From Oceanispirochaeta sp963676905 (GTDB lineage Bacteria > Spirochaetota > Spirochaetia > DSM-2461): a stretch of DNA of 64,000 nt. Numbering within the stretch: position 1 is the first letter of the stretch; every line of letters starts with the position of its first letter. Location of the stretch: the NCBI GenBank assembly GCA_963676905.2, contig CAXXVE010000001.1:2418001-2482000 (forward strand), written 5' to 3'. Below the pieces are notes generated by a model that saw only the letters and a program-made list of their open reading frames with translations, searched no databases and had not been told where the DNA came from. Made by a program: the position numbers and the translations under genes. Shown here piece after piece: positions 8,208-17,434 of the stretch.

Positions 8208-8702
8208 TCAGATCCGTTCGATCAGCTCGTGCAGGAGTTCGTCGTGGCTTCTGCCGCTGCAGGACACTGTTATTTCGGCATATTTCTTATACAGGGGCAG
8301 CCGCTCGTCGTAGAGATCTTTGAGGGTCATACCCTCACCCATGACCACACCTCTGGCTGCAGGATCGCCTATGCGGGTTTCAATTTCACTGAGAGGCAGG
8401 TTGAGGAAGACTATCTGGCCGATGCTCTTCAGATGCTCCATGGCTCCGGTACAGTAAACGGCGCTTCCCCCCGTGGCGATCACAGTGTTGGCGCAGTCCA
8501 CCTTTTCAATCACCGAATCTTCAAGACGTCGGAACGCTTCCATTCCAATGCTGTTCTGGATCTCCTGAAGCCGCCTGCCTTCCCCTGCCTGAATCAAAAG
8601 GTCGGTGTCGAGGAATGACATGGATAAAGATTTAGCCAGAAGCACCCCCAGGGTACTTTTACCGCTGGAGGGCATTCCAATGAGGACGATGTTGTTTTTC
8701 AT
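8208..8702 (-). CDS. aroK: Shikimate kinase
   Basis: The 164-residue cytoplasmic protein phosphorylates shikimate with ATP in the chorismate pathway. It shows the Walker A loop G-M-P-S-S-G-K-S-T at residues 9-17, the D-T-D shikimate/Mg motif at residues 32-34, the F-R-R-L-E region and the G-G-S-A-V loop, all in the usual order. An R-G-V lid follows near residue 119. Length is normal for AroK/AroL. No other aro gene is present here; the gene follows a small basic protein gene by 24 bases in the same direction. The closely related gluconate kinase family is less likely because the DTD and FRxxE motifs are those of shikimate kinase. Confidence 0.85.
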   Translation of the reverse strand: MKNNIVLIGMPSSGKSTLGVLLAKSLSMSFLDTDLLIQAGEGRRLQEIQNSIGMEAFRRLEDSVIEKVDCANTVIATGGSAVYCTGAMEHLKSIGQIVFLNLPLSEIETRIGDPAARGVVMGEGMTLKDLYDERLPLYKKYAEITVSCSGRSHDELLHELIERI

Positions 8703-8726
8703 GATGAGAATCCGGAGCAGTAAAGC

Positions 8727-9026
8727 CTAAGATGCGGCTTTAAGCATGCTCTCGTAAGAGATCTTTGCCATTCTTACGCGGAATTTTGTGAAGGGATTCC
8801 TTGTCCTCTTCAGAATAATCTCAAAGCTTGAGAGATTCAGTTTGAGAACACTCTTCTGGACATTGGGCTTCAGAGCCTTATAGGCTTTGCTTCCCGGCGC
8901 CTGTCCCGATCTGAGAAACTCACTCAGGCTTTTGCGGTCGCTGCCTGACAGCTGCTTGAGGATGACCTTGAGCTGCTTTTCCTGTCTCCGTGTTATTTCT
9001 TTCTGTACTTCAGGTTTAAACTTCAT
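8727..9026 (-). CDS. Small basic helical protein, unknown
   Basis: This 99-residue protein is rich in Lys and Arg, with predicted long helices (for example E-I-T-R-R-Q-E-K-Q-L-K-V-I-L-K-Q-L), and lacks a signal peptide or membrane segment. I do not recognise the family. The composition fits a nucleic-acid or ribosome-associated protein, but no motif proves that. It precedes the shikimate kinase gene by 24 bases on the same strand and is probably its operon partner. A GGGAGAG-like site (on the minus strand) lies about 10 bases before its ATG, which supports real translation. Confidence 0.6.
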   Translation of the reverse strand: MKFKPEVQKEITRRQEKQLKVILKQLSGSDRKSLSEFLRSGQAPGSKAYKALKPNVQKSVLKLNLSSFEIILKRTRNPFTKFRVRMAKISYESMLKAAS

Positions 9027-9202
9027 ATTAAAAACTCTCCCTGTTTTTTACATTATTTATTGAAGGAGATTCTACTATACCCCCGGTTGAAAGAAAAGCC
9101 TGAAATCATGTTCAGCGGTCATTTCAGCCATTCTGTCCTATGAGTTCTCCTATCGGCTTCAGGGGATCAGGATCTTTTCATATACATAAAGCCCTCCCAA
9201 AC

Positions 9203-9230
9203 TTGTAATAATAAACGGATGTATTACTAT
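9203..9230 (+). promoter_or_regulatory. Probable promoter of the hybrid kinase gene
   Basis: TTGTAA (9203-9208) and TACTAT (9225-9230) are 16 bases apart. An inverted repeat GTAATA/TATTAC overlaps both elements and could be an operator. The ATG follows at 9251 with AAGGAA 6 bases upstream of it. Confidence 0.4.
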
Positions 9231-9250
9231 ATAGATAGAAGGAATCAGTA

Positions 9251-11623
9251 ATGTTTGAAAAACCGGGCAGCGAAGAGCTGAAAAAGGTTATGAAGCATCT
9301 CGATGAGGGGCACATCGGTACAGATGAGTGCCGGGATATCCTTGAGACTGTGCTTCTATACCACAGGATACTCTTCGATTCATCAAGTGATGCTGTTCTG
9401 GTTTTCAGCCTCAGAGACGGAAGGGTCAGGGATCTGAACTCTGCCATGCTTGATATGTTCGGGTATGACAGAGACGAGGTTCTGTCTATGACTGCCGATT
9501 TTCTGGGGGAGGATAATCTCCTGGCTCTGAATGAAAAGCCCCTCTGTATCGAAAAGTGGCTTCCCCGGAAGGATGGTTCCTCCCTGTGGGTGGAGATTAC
9601 TGTCAACGGCGTTGTACTTGGTACTGAACCCTTTTTGTTTGCGGTTATAAGGGATACTGATGCCCATAAAATGGCTGAAACTGATCTTAAATCCCAGAGG
9701 GACAGGCTGGAATACATTGTCGAAGGAACCAGTTTAGGGACCTGGGAGTGGAATGTTCAGACGGGAGAAACCATCTTCAACGAGCAGTGGGCCACAATTG
9801 TAGGCTACACCCTTGATGAGCTTTCCCCCACCGATGTGAATACCTGGAAAAACCTTGTATATCCCGAAGATCTGGAGCGGACCGTCGGTGAGCTTACCGC
9901 ATATACAACCGGGGAATCCGATGTATATGACATAGAGTTCAGAATGGTCCACAAGGACGGTCATCCTGTGTGGATTCAGGACAGGGGAAAGGTCGTCTCC
10001 AGAACAATCGACGGCAAGGCGCTGTGGATGTACGGCACCCATCAGGACATAAGTGAGAGGAAGCGGAACGAAGAGGCTCTACTGAGGGAGGACAAGAAGT
10101 ATAAATCCATTCTGCAGACCTCAGTCGACGGATACTGGCTTGCCGATTTAAGCGGAAAGCTTCTTGAGGTGAACGATGCCTACTGCCGGATGAGCGGATA
10201 CAGTGCCGAAGAGCTTGTGGGGATGGAAATTGCCCGTCTGGAAGGGACTATGACCTTTCAGGAGGTGTCCCGGAAGATTGATGAAGTTCTCAATAATGAG
10301 TTGAGCCGGTTCAACACAAAACACAGGAAAAAAGACGGAACCCTCTACGATGTTGAGGTGAGTGTCCAGTTTCTGGATATTGAAGAGGGCAAGCTCGTCA
10401 TGTTTCTGAGGGACCGCTCCATACAGACCGAGGCCGCCAGGCAGAACAAACTGCTTCAGGATCAGCTGCTTCAGGCCCAGAGGCTGGAATCTGTTGGAAG
10501 GCTGGCAGGCGGTGTCGCCCATGATTTCAACAATATGCTCAGCGTGATCATTGGCAATGCCGAGCTGGCTCTGGATGAGATAAGTTCAGGGAGTTCCACC
10601 CACGGGTATCTGACGGAGATATTCAAGGCCGCCCGCCGCTCATCGGATATCACAAGGCAGCTGCTTGGCTTTGCCCGCAAGCAGACCATTAAACCGAAGC
10701 TCCTTGATCTCAACGATACCGTGGGTAATATGCTCAATATGATTCAGCGGCTTATAGGTGAAAATATCTCCCTGTCATGGATGCCAGGCAGCGATCTGCC
10801 CCCTATCAGAATTGATCCTTCCCAGCTGGACCAGATTCTTGTGAATCTCTGCATCAACTCAAGGGATGCCATTGGGAATGTGGGACGGATTACGATCGAG
10901 ACCGCCATGGAGCGCATCGATCCCTATTTCAGTAAAAGGCATCCCGAGTTTGTACCCGGAGAGTATATACGCCTTTCCGTAAGCGATGACGGCAGCGGGA
11001 TGGACAGAGAAACCCTGGAAAAAATATTCGAACCATTTTTTACAACCAAGGGTCTTGAAAAAGGGACAGGTCTTGGACTGGCTACGGTCTACGGGATTAT
11101 TAAACAGAACGGGGGCTTTATCAACGTTTACAGCGAGCCGGGTGTGGGGACGTCATTTAAAATCTACCTTCTATACGACAAGTCCAGCAGGATTGCAGCC
11201 ATTGATTCAGATAAACTCAGGATAAGGGGAGATAGGGCCGGTGAAACCATTCTTCTTGTGGAGGATGAGCCGTCCATTCTTAAGACCACATCCCTGATGC
11301 TGAAAGCCATGGGCTACAGTGTGCTTGGAGCAGGGAGTCCCGAAGAAGCCCTGACTCTGGCCCGGGAGAACCGCGGGCGCATCGATCTTCTTATTTCTGA
11401 TGTTATTATGCCCGAGGTAAACGGCCTGGATCTGGCAAAGTCTCTTCAGTCCGTCTGCCCCGATATGAAACAGCTTTTTATGTCGGGTTATACGGCAAAC
11501 GTTGTTGCAAGCCACGATATTCTTGAAGAGGGGATACACTTCCTGCCTAAACCCTTTAACAAGGACGATCTGTTTACCAAAGTGAGAGAGGCTCTGGATT
11601 TCTCCGGAGGCGGCTCTCCATAG
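9251..11623 (+). CDS. PAS-domain hybrid histidine kinase with receiver domain
   Basis: The 790-residue protein has no signal peptide or membrane helix and should be cytoplasmic. Three PAS domains are visible: about 40-150, 160-280 (a PAS with PAC end, W-M-Y-G-T-H-Q-D-I) and 285-400. The kinase core has the H-box G-G-V-A-H-D-F-N-N with His about 424. Its ATPase motifs are N-L-C-I-N-S-R-D-A, D-D-G-S-G-M and G-T-G-L-G-L-A. A C-terminal receiver follows with phosphoacceptor Asp about 717 (L-I-S-D-V-I-M-P). It is a stand-alone gene with no separate output regulator nearby, so its partner is unknown. Confidence 0.87.
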   Translation: MFEKPGSEELKKVMKHLDEGHIGTDECRDILETVLLYHRILFDSSSDAVLVFSLRDGRVRDLNSAMLDMFGYDRDEVLSMTADFLGEDNLLALNEKPLCIEKWLPRKDGSSLWVEITVNGVVLGTEPFLFAVIRDTDAHKMAETDLKSQRDRLEYIVEGTSLGTWEWNVQTGETIFNEQWATIVGYTLDELSPTDVNTWKNLVYPEDLERTVGELTAYTTGESDVYDIEFRMVHKDGHPVWIQDRGKVVSRTIDGKALWMYGTHQDISERKRNEEALLREDKKYKSILQTSVDGYWLADLSGKLLEVNDAYCRMSGYSAEELVGMEIARLEGTMTFQEVSRKIDEVLNNELSRFNTKHRKKDGTLYDVEVSVQFLDIEEGKLVMFLRDRSIQTEAARQNKLLQDQLLQAQRLESVGRLAGGVAHDFNNMLSVIIGNAELALDEISSGSSTHGYLTEIFKAARRSSDITRQLLGFARKQTIKPKLLDLNDTVGNMLNMIQRLIGENISLSWMPGSDLPPIRIDPSQLDQILVNLCINSRDAIGNVGRITIETAMERIDPYFSKRHPEFVPGEYIRLSVSDDGSGMDRETLEKIFEPFFTTKGLEKGTGLGLATVYGIIKQNGGFINVYSEPGVGTSFKIYLLYDKSSRIAAIDSDKLRIRGDRAGETILLVEDEPSILKTTSLMLKAMGYSVLGAGSPEEALTLARENRGRIDLLISDVIMPEVNGLDLAKSLQSVCPDMKQLFMSGYTANVVASHDILEEGIHFLPKPFNKDDLFTKVREALDFSGGGSP

Positions 11624-11778
11624 AATACACCCGTTCTTCTACTTAAATGCGATTGCTTTGTGCATGAAAAATAGCCTCTATTTGCAAAAAAATATCCAGG
11701 TTTAGTAGAAATAGGCAATCTATTTGTTGGAATAGATATTCTTTTTCCCTCTTTTTAGTATTAATTTATTTATGTAGA

Positions 11779-11864
11779 ACGGTAATCCGGTCCGGTTAAT
11801 GGCCCGGGGAGCCGTGCCTATTGAACAGGGGAGGCCTGATCCCCCCTTGTAAGGAGATACACTA
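11779..11864 (+). promoter_or_regulatory. Structured 5' leader of the alcohol dehydrogenase operon
   Basis: The leader can fold into a two-part stem: ACGG (779-782 of this kilobase block, i.e. 11779-11782) with CCGT (11812-11815), and CCGGTCC (11787-11793) with GGCCCGG (11801-11807), one mismatch. Next come two mutually exclusive pairings around AGGGG: GCCT (11816-11819) with AGGC (11832-11835), or CAGGGG (11826-11831) with the C-rich run and TTG at 11841-11849. The AAGGAG site lies in a small TGTA/TACA loop (11848-11860). This resembles a switch or attenuator but matches no riboswitch class I recognise. It is my reading by eye, not a computed fold. Confidence 0.35.
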
Positions 11865-13034
11865 ATGAATATTGATTTTACCTACCAGAATCCCACAACC
11901 ATCCACTTTGGCAAGGATTCCCTGAATAATTTGAAGAATGAACTGTCAGCCTATGGCGACACCGTTATGCTGGCTTATGGAAAGGGTTCCATCAAGAAAT
12001 CAGGACTCTATGACAAGGTCATGACAATCCTCTCTGAAAGCGGCAAGAAGGTCGTTGAACTCACAGGTATTATGGCCAACCCCACATGGGAGAAGGTCAA
12101 AGAGGGTGCCGCTCTTGTAAAAGAGAACAACGTTGACCTGATTCTGGCCGTGGGCGGCGGATCTGTTATCGACTGTGCCAAGGGAATTTCGGTATCAGCT
12201 CACTGCGAGGATGATCCCTGGAAAAAATACTGGCTTGAATTCCAGCCTGTAAGCAACAAGGTTGTTCCCGTTGCCTCCATCCTGACACTTGCCGGCACGG
12301 GTTCCGAGATGAACGGAGGCTCCGTCATTACAAATGATGATATGAAGCTGAAGATGGGACGCGTATTTCCTGCGGAAGTATACCCCAGGTTCTCCATCCT
12401 GAACCCCGAGTTTACCTTTACTCTGCCCAAATACCAGATGGTAAGCGGTATCTTCGACATGATGAGCCACCTTATGGAGGTTTACTTCTCCGGTGATGAT
12501 GATGTGACAAGCGACTACCTTATCGAAGGGCTCCTGCGCTCCATAATCCACAGCGCAAAAATTGCCGCTGATGATCCTGAAAACTACGAAGCCAGAAGCA
12601 ACCTGATGTGGAGCTCCACACTGGCCATGAACCCCATAATGGGACTGAGCAAACCCACTGACTGGATGGTTCATATGATGGAGCATCAGCTCGGTGCCTA
12701 TACCGACTGTGCCCACGGCATGGGTCTGGCTGCTATTTCCATGCCTTACTACAGAATGATCCGCTCCGGCGGCCTGCACCGCTTTGTCCGCTTTGCACAG
12801 CAGGTCTGGGGTCTCGACACCACTTCCATGAGCGACGACGAAGCTGCTCTGGCGGGAATCGCTGCCCTTGAGAATTTCTGCAGGGATCTGGGAATTGTAC
12901 TGAACCTGAAGGAACTTGGTGCAACAGAAGAGATGCTTCCTCAGATTGCAGGTTCCACAGTTCTTCTCGGATGCTACAAAAAGATGAGCTCCGATGATGT
13001 GCTTGAAGTACTTAAAGAAGCTTACAACGCGTAA
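11865..13034 (+). CDS. Iron-containing alcohol dehydrogenase (YqhD/BdhA type)
   Basis: The 389-residue enzyme belongs to the group III metal-dependent alcohol dehydrogenases, which reduce aldehydes to alcohols with NAD(P)H. Visible motifs are Y-G-K-G-S-I-K near the N-terminus, A-V-G-G-G-S-V-I-D cofactor loop near residue 95, L-A-G-T-G-S-E-M, and the metal-binding set F-D-M-M-S-H-L-M-E plus H-M-M-E-H and C-A-H-G-M-G-L-A. These match the butanol dehydrogenase/YqhD branch in order and length. An aldo/keto reductase follows 44 bases later with its own AAGGAGGG site, so the two probably form an aldehyde-detoxifying or fermentative pair. The preceding structured leader may control both. Confidence 0.88.
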   Translation: MNIDFTYQNPTTIHFGKDSLNNLKNELSAYGDTVMLAYGKGSIKKSGLYDKVMTILSESGKKVVELTGIMANPTWEKVKEGAALVKENNVDLILAVGGGSVIDCAKGISVSAHCEDDPWKKYWLEFQPVSNKVVPVASILTLAGTGSEMNGGSVITNDDMKLKMGRVFPAEVYPRFSILNPEFTFTLPKYQMVSGIFDMMSHLMEVYFSGDDDVTSDYLIEGLLRSIIHSAKIAADDPENYEARSNLMWSSTLAMNPIMGLSKPTDWMVHMMEHQLGAYTDCAHGMGLAAISMPYYRMIRSGGLHRFVRFAQQVWGLDTTSMSDDEAALAGIAALENFCRDLGIVLNLKELGATEEMLPQIAGSTVLLGCYKKMSSDDVLEVLKEAYNA

Positions 13035-13078
13035 ATAACAGGCTCTTTGAGCCTCACTGCCTTTAAGGAGGGCAAGAT

Positions 13079-13999
13079 ATGATAATACAGGAAAATTATA
13101 CACTTTCCAACGGACTGGAGATCCCCAAACTGGGGCTTGGCACATGGTTTATAAGCGATAAGGATGTTGAACAGGCTGTCGTTGATGCCGCTGCAGCCGG
13201 ATACCGTCATATTGATACAGCTCAGGCCTACCGCAACGAGCGGGGTGTCGGCCGGGGAATTCAACGCTGCGGCGTCCCCCGGAACGAGATGTTTGTCACT
13301 TCAAAGCTGGCAGCCGAGGCCAAGAGCTACAAGAAGGCTTCTGCCTCCATCGACAAGACTTTGAAGATCATGGGACTGGACTATATTGATCTTATGATCA
13401 TCCACAGCCCCCAGCCCTGGACAAAGTTCCGGGGTGATGACCGTTTCTTTGAGGGAAACAAAGAGGCGTGGAGAGCGCTGGAAGACGCCTACAATGCAGG
13501 AAAGATCAAGGCCATCGGTGTTTCCAACTTCGAAAAAGAGGACCTTGATAACATTCTGGGCTCCTGTACAGTGAAACCCATGGTCAATCAGGTCCTGGCC
13601 CACGCCAGCAACACACCCTTTGAACTGATCGAATACTGCAAAAAACAGGGCATCCTTGTGGAAGCCTACTCCCCGGTGGGGCATGGAGAGCTTTTCAAGA
13701 ACTCCACTATTGTGGATATGGCCGGTAAATACGGTGTCTCCGTACCCCAGCTCTGTATCCGTTATGATCTGCAGCTGGATCTTCTGCCTCTTCCCAAGAC
13801 GGCTAATCCCGCCCATATGAAGAACAACGCCGATCTGGACTTTGAAATCAGTGATGCAGACATGGAGACTCTGAAGAAGATGGAGAGGATTAAGGACTAC
13901 GGCGATGCGGGGCTTATGCCTGTTTTCGGCGGAACCCTTAACTTCAAGTCCATTCTGGCCATGATTTTTCCTAAAAAAAGCAGTCCTCAGGAATCCTGA
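13079..13999 (+). CDS. Aldo/keto reductase
   Basis: The 306-residue protein is a cytoplasmic NAD(P)H-dependent carbonyl reductase of the AKR superfamily. It shows G-L-G-T-W near the start, the catalytic region with Y-R-H-I-D-T-A-Q-A-Y-R-N-E (Asp and Tyr of the tetrad), T-S-K-L (Lys) and M-I-I-H-S-P-Q (His). The substrate-side signature is G-V-S-N-F and the cofactor signature L-P-K-T-A-N-P. It closely follows the alcohol dehydrogenase and ends just before a strong terminator, which closes the two-gene unit. The exact substrate cannot be told; diketo-gulonate-reductase-like AKR5 members are the nearest in layout. Confidence 0.87.
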   Translation: MIIQENYTLSNGLEIPKLGLGTWFISDKDVEQAVVDAAAAGYRHIDTAQAYRNERGVGRGIQRCGVPRNEMFVTSKLAAEAKSYKKASASIDKTLKIMGLDYIDLMIIHSPQPWTKFRGDDRFFEGNKEAWRALEDAYNAGKIKAIGVSNFEKEDLDNILGSCTVKPMVNQVLAHASNTPFELIEYCKKQGILVEAYSPVGHGELFKNSTIVDMAGKYGVSVPQLCIRYDLQLDLLPLPKTANPAHMKNNADLDFEISDADMETLKKMERIKDYGDAGLMPVFGGTLNFKSILAMIFPKKSSPQES

Positions 14000-14022
14000 A
14001 TTCCTTTTGATTAATTGATTTT

Positions 14023-14061
14023 ACGGCCCCGGAGCGGTTTTCTGCTCCGGGGCCGTTTTTT
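14023..14061 (+). terminator. Strong rho-independent terminator
   Basis: ACGGCCCCGGAGC (14023-14035) pairs perfectly with GCTCCGGGGCCGT (14044-14056) around an 8-base loop and is followed by a T run. It ends the alcohol dehydrogenase/aldo-keto reductase unit and makes a start for the next gene before 14061 implausible. Confidence 0.93.
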
Positions 14062-14098
14062 CTGGCAGCCAGGTTCCCCATGTTTTAGTTTTAATTAC

Positions 14099-15313
14099 AT
14101 GGGACAAAAGCATTACAGAGTATGGTGGCAGAAGCCGAAGCGCTATGCAGAGCAGGAGGAGGAACGTAAAGTCAGTTTTCTGGAGCTGTTTTACGATCTT
14201 GTATATGTGGTTATCATCGCCCAGCTCTCCCACAGACTGGCTGAAGATATCAGCTGGACCCAGTTTCTGGAGTTCACCTTTCTCTTTATGGTTGTGTGGT
14301 GGGGGTGGTTCAATGGTGCCATCTACCATGACCTGCATGGCAATGATGATATAAAAACAAGGGTCATTACCTTTCTGCAGATGTTTGCCGTGGCGGGAAT
14401 GGCTGTTTATATCCATGACGCCTTCGGGGAGGGAGCCGTCGGCTTTGCAGTCTCCTACAGCGCATATCTGCTTATAATTACGGTTTTGTGGTACAGAACC
14501 GGGTATCATGATCCGGATCACAGGCCTCTTTCCACGCCGTACTCCCTGTTCTATCTGATAAGTATCGTGGTTGTGGTCCTTTCTGTCTTTTTCGCTCCGC
14601 CGGTCAGGTTTTATCTCTGGTATGCCTCCTTCTTCCTGATTCTGGTCCAGCCTCTGATCCTTTACTCCTTCGGCAGGATGAACGCCGGGATCAAGGCACA
14701 GCTTGACCGCTCCGCCGGTCTTTCGCCCTCAATCATCGAGCGGTTCGGACTGCTTACAATTATTGTTCTGGGAGAGGTCATCACCGGAGTGGTTACGGGG
14801 CTGACTAAAGGCCATGGCCTTGAGCCTGTTTCCGGAATAACCGCTTTTCTGCTGATGTCCATGGGAATCGGGATATGGTGGGTCTATTTTGACTATATCT
14901 CTAACCAGAAACCGAAGGACAACCGCACTGTCGAGAGTCTCTGGGGGTATCTTCATATGCCCCTTACACTGGGTATAACCGCTGCCGGAGCGGCTGTCAT
15001 CAATATTACAGAGGCCGGTCATGATCATATACAGACAGCACTGCTCCTGCTTACGGGGGGACTCGCGCTTGTGTATGCAACAATATCCATTATGTTCTTT
15101 ACTCTGAGAAGTGACAAAACGACCCGGAAACTGAACCGGACAGGGCAGGTGGTGACAGCACTGGCTGCCGTTCTGTCTCTGGTTCTCTATTTTTTTAAGC
15201 TGGATATTCTTTTGACCCTGATTCTGCTTGATCTGATAATTCTGGCTCCTGTCTACTTCGGCTTCAGGGTCTGGCTGATTCAGCATTTGAGAACCATGGA
15301 CCACAATCTGTAA
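14099..15313 (+). CDS. Low temperature requirement A (LtrA) family membrane protein
   Basis: The 404-residue protein begins MGQKHYRVWWQKPK and carries the LtrA signature V-S-F-L-E-L-F-Y-D-L-V-Y-V near residues 23-35. About ten hydrophobic segments follow, so it is a polytopic inner-membrane protein. LtrA was named for low-temperature growth in Listeria; its biochemical role is not settled. The frame is open further upstream to an ATG-less start near 14015, but that region is the terminator of the previous operon, so ATG 14099 is chosen. No clear ribosome site precedes it. It appears monocistronic. Confidence 0.83.
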   Translation: MGQKHYRVWWQKPKRYAEQEEERKVSFLELFYDLVYVVIIAQLSHRLAEDISWTQFLEFTFLFMVVWWGWFNGAIYHDLHGNDDIKTRVITFLQMFAVAGMAVYIHDAFGEGAVGFAVSYSAYLLIITVLWYRTGYHDPDHRPLSTPYSLFYLISIVVVVLSVFFAPPVRFYLWYASFFLILVQPLILYSFGRMNAGIKAQLDRSAGLSPSIIERFGLLTIIVLGEVITGVVTGLTKGHGLEPVSGITAFLLMSMGIGIWWVYFDYISNQKPKDNRTVESLWGYLHMPLTLGITAAGAAVINITEAGHDHIQTALLLLTGGLALVYATISIMFFTLRSDKTTRKLNRTGQVVTALAAVLSLVLYFFKLDILLTLILLDLIILAPVYFGFRVWLIQHLRTMDHNL

Positions 15314-15323
15314 TCCTCCAGAT

Positions 15324-15354
15324 AAAAAAAGGTCCGGAGAGTACACTCCGGACC
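15324..15354 (-). terminator. Terminator of the tct operon (leftward)
   Basis: GGTCCGGAG (15331-15339) and CTCCGGACC (15346-15354) form a 9-bp stem. On the minus strand it is followed by seven T residues (the A run at 15324-15330). It terminates tctCBA and may also stop rightward LtrA transcription. Confidence 0.85.
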
Positions 15355-15388
15355 GGATAGGTTTTAACTTAAATCAAAAGTATCATTA

Positions 15389-16891
15389 TCAGCTTTGGAC
15401 AGCGCTTTTTCTCATCTTCAGCCCCGCTTTTACAAGAGGGTAGAGGATTGAAAATACAGTCAGTGCAAAAAGGATCAGACTGATGGGGGAGGCGAAGAAG
15501 ATAGACAGGCTTCCGTCTGAAATCTTATAGGCTCTCCGGAAGGACTGCTCCATATTGTTTCCCACTATTACCGCAAGGATCATCGGTGTGGAGGGGAACT
15601 TGCTCCGGCTCATAAAGTAACCCAGAAGGCCGAAACCAATGAGGAGATAGAAGTCCATCACACTGTAGCTGATGGCATAGGCACCCACAAAACTGAGTCC
15701 CAGAACGATGGGGTAGAGGATCTTGGGGGGAACAGAAAGGACCCGGACAAGAAGACCCGCCAGGGGGATGTTCATAACAGCAAGTATGATGTTGCCCACA
15801 AACATTGAGGCAATCAGTCCCCATACGATCAGGGGCTGCTGCTGGAAGAGCATGGGACCGGGCTGAAGGCCCAGAAGGAGCAGGGCTCCCATCATAACCG
15901 CGGTGGTACCGGAACCGGGAATACCCAGGGTGAGCATGGGGATCATGGCTCCTACCGAGGCGGCGTTGTTTGCCGATTCTGGTGCCGCAAGGCCCTCAAT
16001 GGCACCGTCTCCGAACTCTTCGGGGTGCTTGGATAGCTGTTTCTCGTTGTTGTAGGACATCAGGGAGGCCATGGTGCCGCCGGCGCCGGGAAGGGCTCCC
16101 ACAAAGAATCCAAGGGGGGCCGACCGGAGTATGGGCCATACAGAGCGTTTCCAGTCCTCCCTGCTGATCCAGATCTTTCCGAAATTCTTCTGAACCATTG
16201 CCTTGCCTGTATCGATGTTCTTGAAGCTCTTGAACACCTCGCCCAGGGCGTAGACAGCGATGATGACGATAAGAAAGTCTATGCCGCTTTGAAGTTCAAG
16301 TATGCCCATTGTAAACCGGCTGACTCCGGACTGGCCGTCAATACCGATTGTGGCGATCATAAGGCCCAGAATCGTGGCCATAAATCCCCGCAGTCTGTTG
16401 CCTTCGGTCATGGAGGCTGTTGCGGACAGGGCGAAGAGGAAGAGCATAAAGTACTCGGCAGGGCCGAATTTAAGGGCGAAATGGGCCACGGGAATGGCAA
16501 TGGCAACCATACAGAAGGTCGCAAATATACCGCCTATAAATGAGGCTATCGCCGATATTGCAAGAGCTGATTCAGCCCGTCCCTGACGGGTCATGGGGTA
16601 GCCGTCAAAGGTCGCTGCAACGGCAGCACCGTCACCGGGGGTGTTGATCAGAATGGATGCCCTTGAACCGCCGTACATGGCGCCATAGTAGACTCCGCCC
16701 ATTGTGATCAGAGCGGCAGTGGGACCCATGGAGAAGGTCAGGGGAAGAAGAACGGCAACTCCTGTGGCCGGACCGAGTCCGGGAAGCATACCGATGATGG
16801 TTCCAAGAAGTCCGCCGATGGAGACCCACATAAGGTTCATCGGAGTCAGGGCAACCATAAATCCGTCAAGTAAAAAAGATATCGTATCCAT
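15389..16891 (-). CDS. tctA: Tripartite tricarboxylate transporter, large permease TctA
   Basis: The 500-residue polytopic membrane protein is the large permease of the TTT family, which imports citrate or related carboxylates using a periplasmic binding protein. Typical features are G-G-L-L-G-T-I-I-G-M-L-P-G-L-G-P near residue 27, Y-Y-G-A-M-Y-G-G-S around residue 68, the second glycine-rich repeat G-A-L-P-G-A-G-G-T and L-G-I-P-G-S-G-T-T-A-V. About 11-12 membrane segments are present. It is the last gene of tctC-tctB-tctA and is followed by a terminator. The linked citrate lyase genes suggest citrate as substrate. Confidence 0.92.
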   Translation of the reverse strand: MDTISFLLDGFMVALTPMNLMWVSIGGLLGTIIGMLPGLGPATGVAVLLPLTFSMGPTAALITMGGVYYGAMYGGSRASILINTPGDGAAVAATFDGYPMTRQGRAESALAISAIASFIGGIFATFCMVAIAIPVAHFALKFGPAEYFMLFLFALSATASMTEGNRLRGFMATILGLMIATIGIDGQSGVSRFTMGILELQSGIDFLIVIIAVYALGEVFKSFKNIDTGKAMVQKNFGKIWISREDWKRSVWPILRSAPLGFFVGALPGAGGTMASLMSYNNEKQLSKHPEEFGDGAIEGLAAPESANNAASVGAMIPMLTLGIPGSGTTAVMMGALLLLGLQPGPMLFQQQPLIVWGLIASMFVGNIILAVMNIPLAGLLVRVLSVPPKILYPIVLGLSFVGAYAISYSVMDFYLLIGFGLLGYFMSRSKFPSTPMILAVIVGNNMEQSFRRAYKISDGSLSIFFASPISLILFALTVFSILYPLVKAGLKMRKSAVQS

Positions 16892-16900
16892 GGGGCCTCC

Positions 16901-17374
16901 CTAAATCCAGATTCCGGGAGTCATGGGAAGGTAGACTCCTAGAAGTTTGGAAAAGACGATATAGATAAACAGACTGAAGGCCAGGGCCACAGCTGTATTG
17001 ATCTTCCAGTTTTTTATTCCGTTGAACAGGAACAGTTCCAGTTCAAGAAAGATGATTGTGCTGATGACGTAACCCGCCTTGTCGAACAGCAGGGCGTAGA
17101 GAACGGCAAAAACGCAGGTCAGGGCGATTTTTTTGAAGCCCGCCTCTTTGAAAAAGAGCTGAGTCTCTTCGTCTTTTTTACTGTCGTGCCGGGTTTTAAC
17201 TTCACGAATCATGAGTGCCAGTGACATCACAAGCATCAGTGTCCCCAGCATAAAGGGGAAAATCCTGGGTTCAAAGGGACGGCCAACCGCAGCTTCGGGA
17301 AGCAGGGCGGTTGAAACTGTGTACACCAGACCCAGGACAAAAAACAGCAGGGATGGGATTATTGAAAAACTCAC
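16901..17374 (-). CDS. tctB: Tripartite tricarboxylate transporter, small permease TctB
   Basis: The 157-residue protein has four hydrophobic segments (near residues 5-25, 37-58, 80-100 with the following stretch, and 130-150), as expected for TctB. A conserved-looking E-P-R-I-F-P turn follows the first segment. Small TTT subunits vary greatly in sequence, so the assignment relies on size, topology and its place between tctC and tctA, 9 bases ahead of tctA. It forms the inner-membrane complex with TctA. Confidence 0.87.
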   Translation of the reverse strand: MSFSIIPSLLFFVLGLVYTVSTALLPEAAVGRPFEPRIFPFMLGTLMLVMSLALMIREVKTRHDSKKDEETQLFFKEAGFKKIALTCVFAVLYALLFDKAGYVISTIIFLELELFLFNGIKNWKINTAVALAFSLFIYIVFSKLLGVYLPMTPGIWI

Positions 17375-17434
17375 GGTTTCCTCCAGATCCGGAGCGGCTC
17401 TGCAGAACCGCTCCGGGTTATATCCTAAATATGA

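Noticed and set aside
12195..13145. 316-residue frame on the minus strand
   Set aside because: Antisense to the well-supported alcohol dehydrogenase gene; composition rich in His and Cys is typical of a shadow frame.
14015..14098. Upstream extension of the LtrA gene
   Set aside because: It would be encoded by the terminator hairpin of the previous operon.
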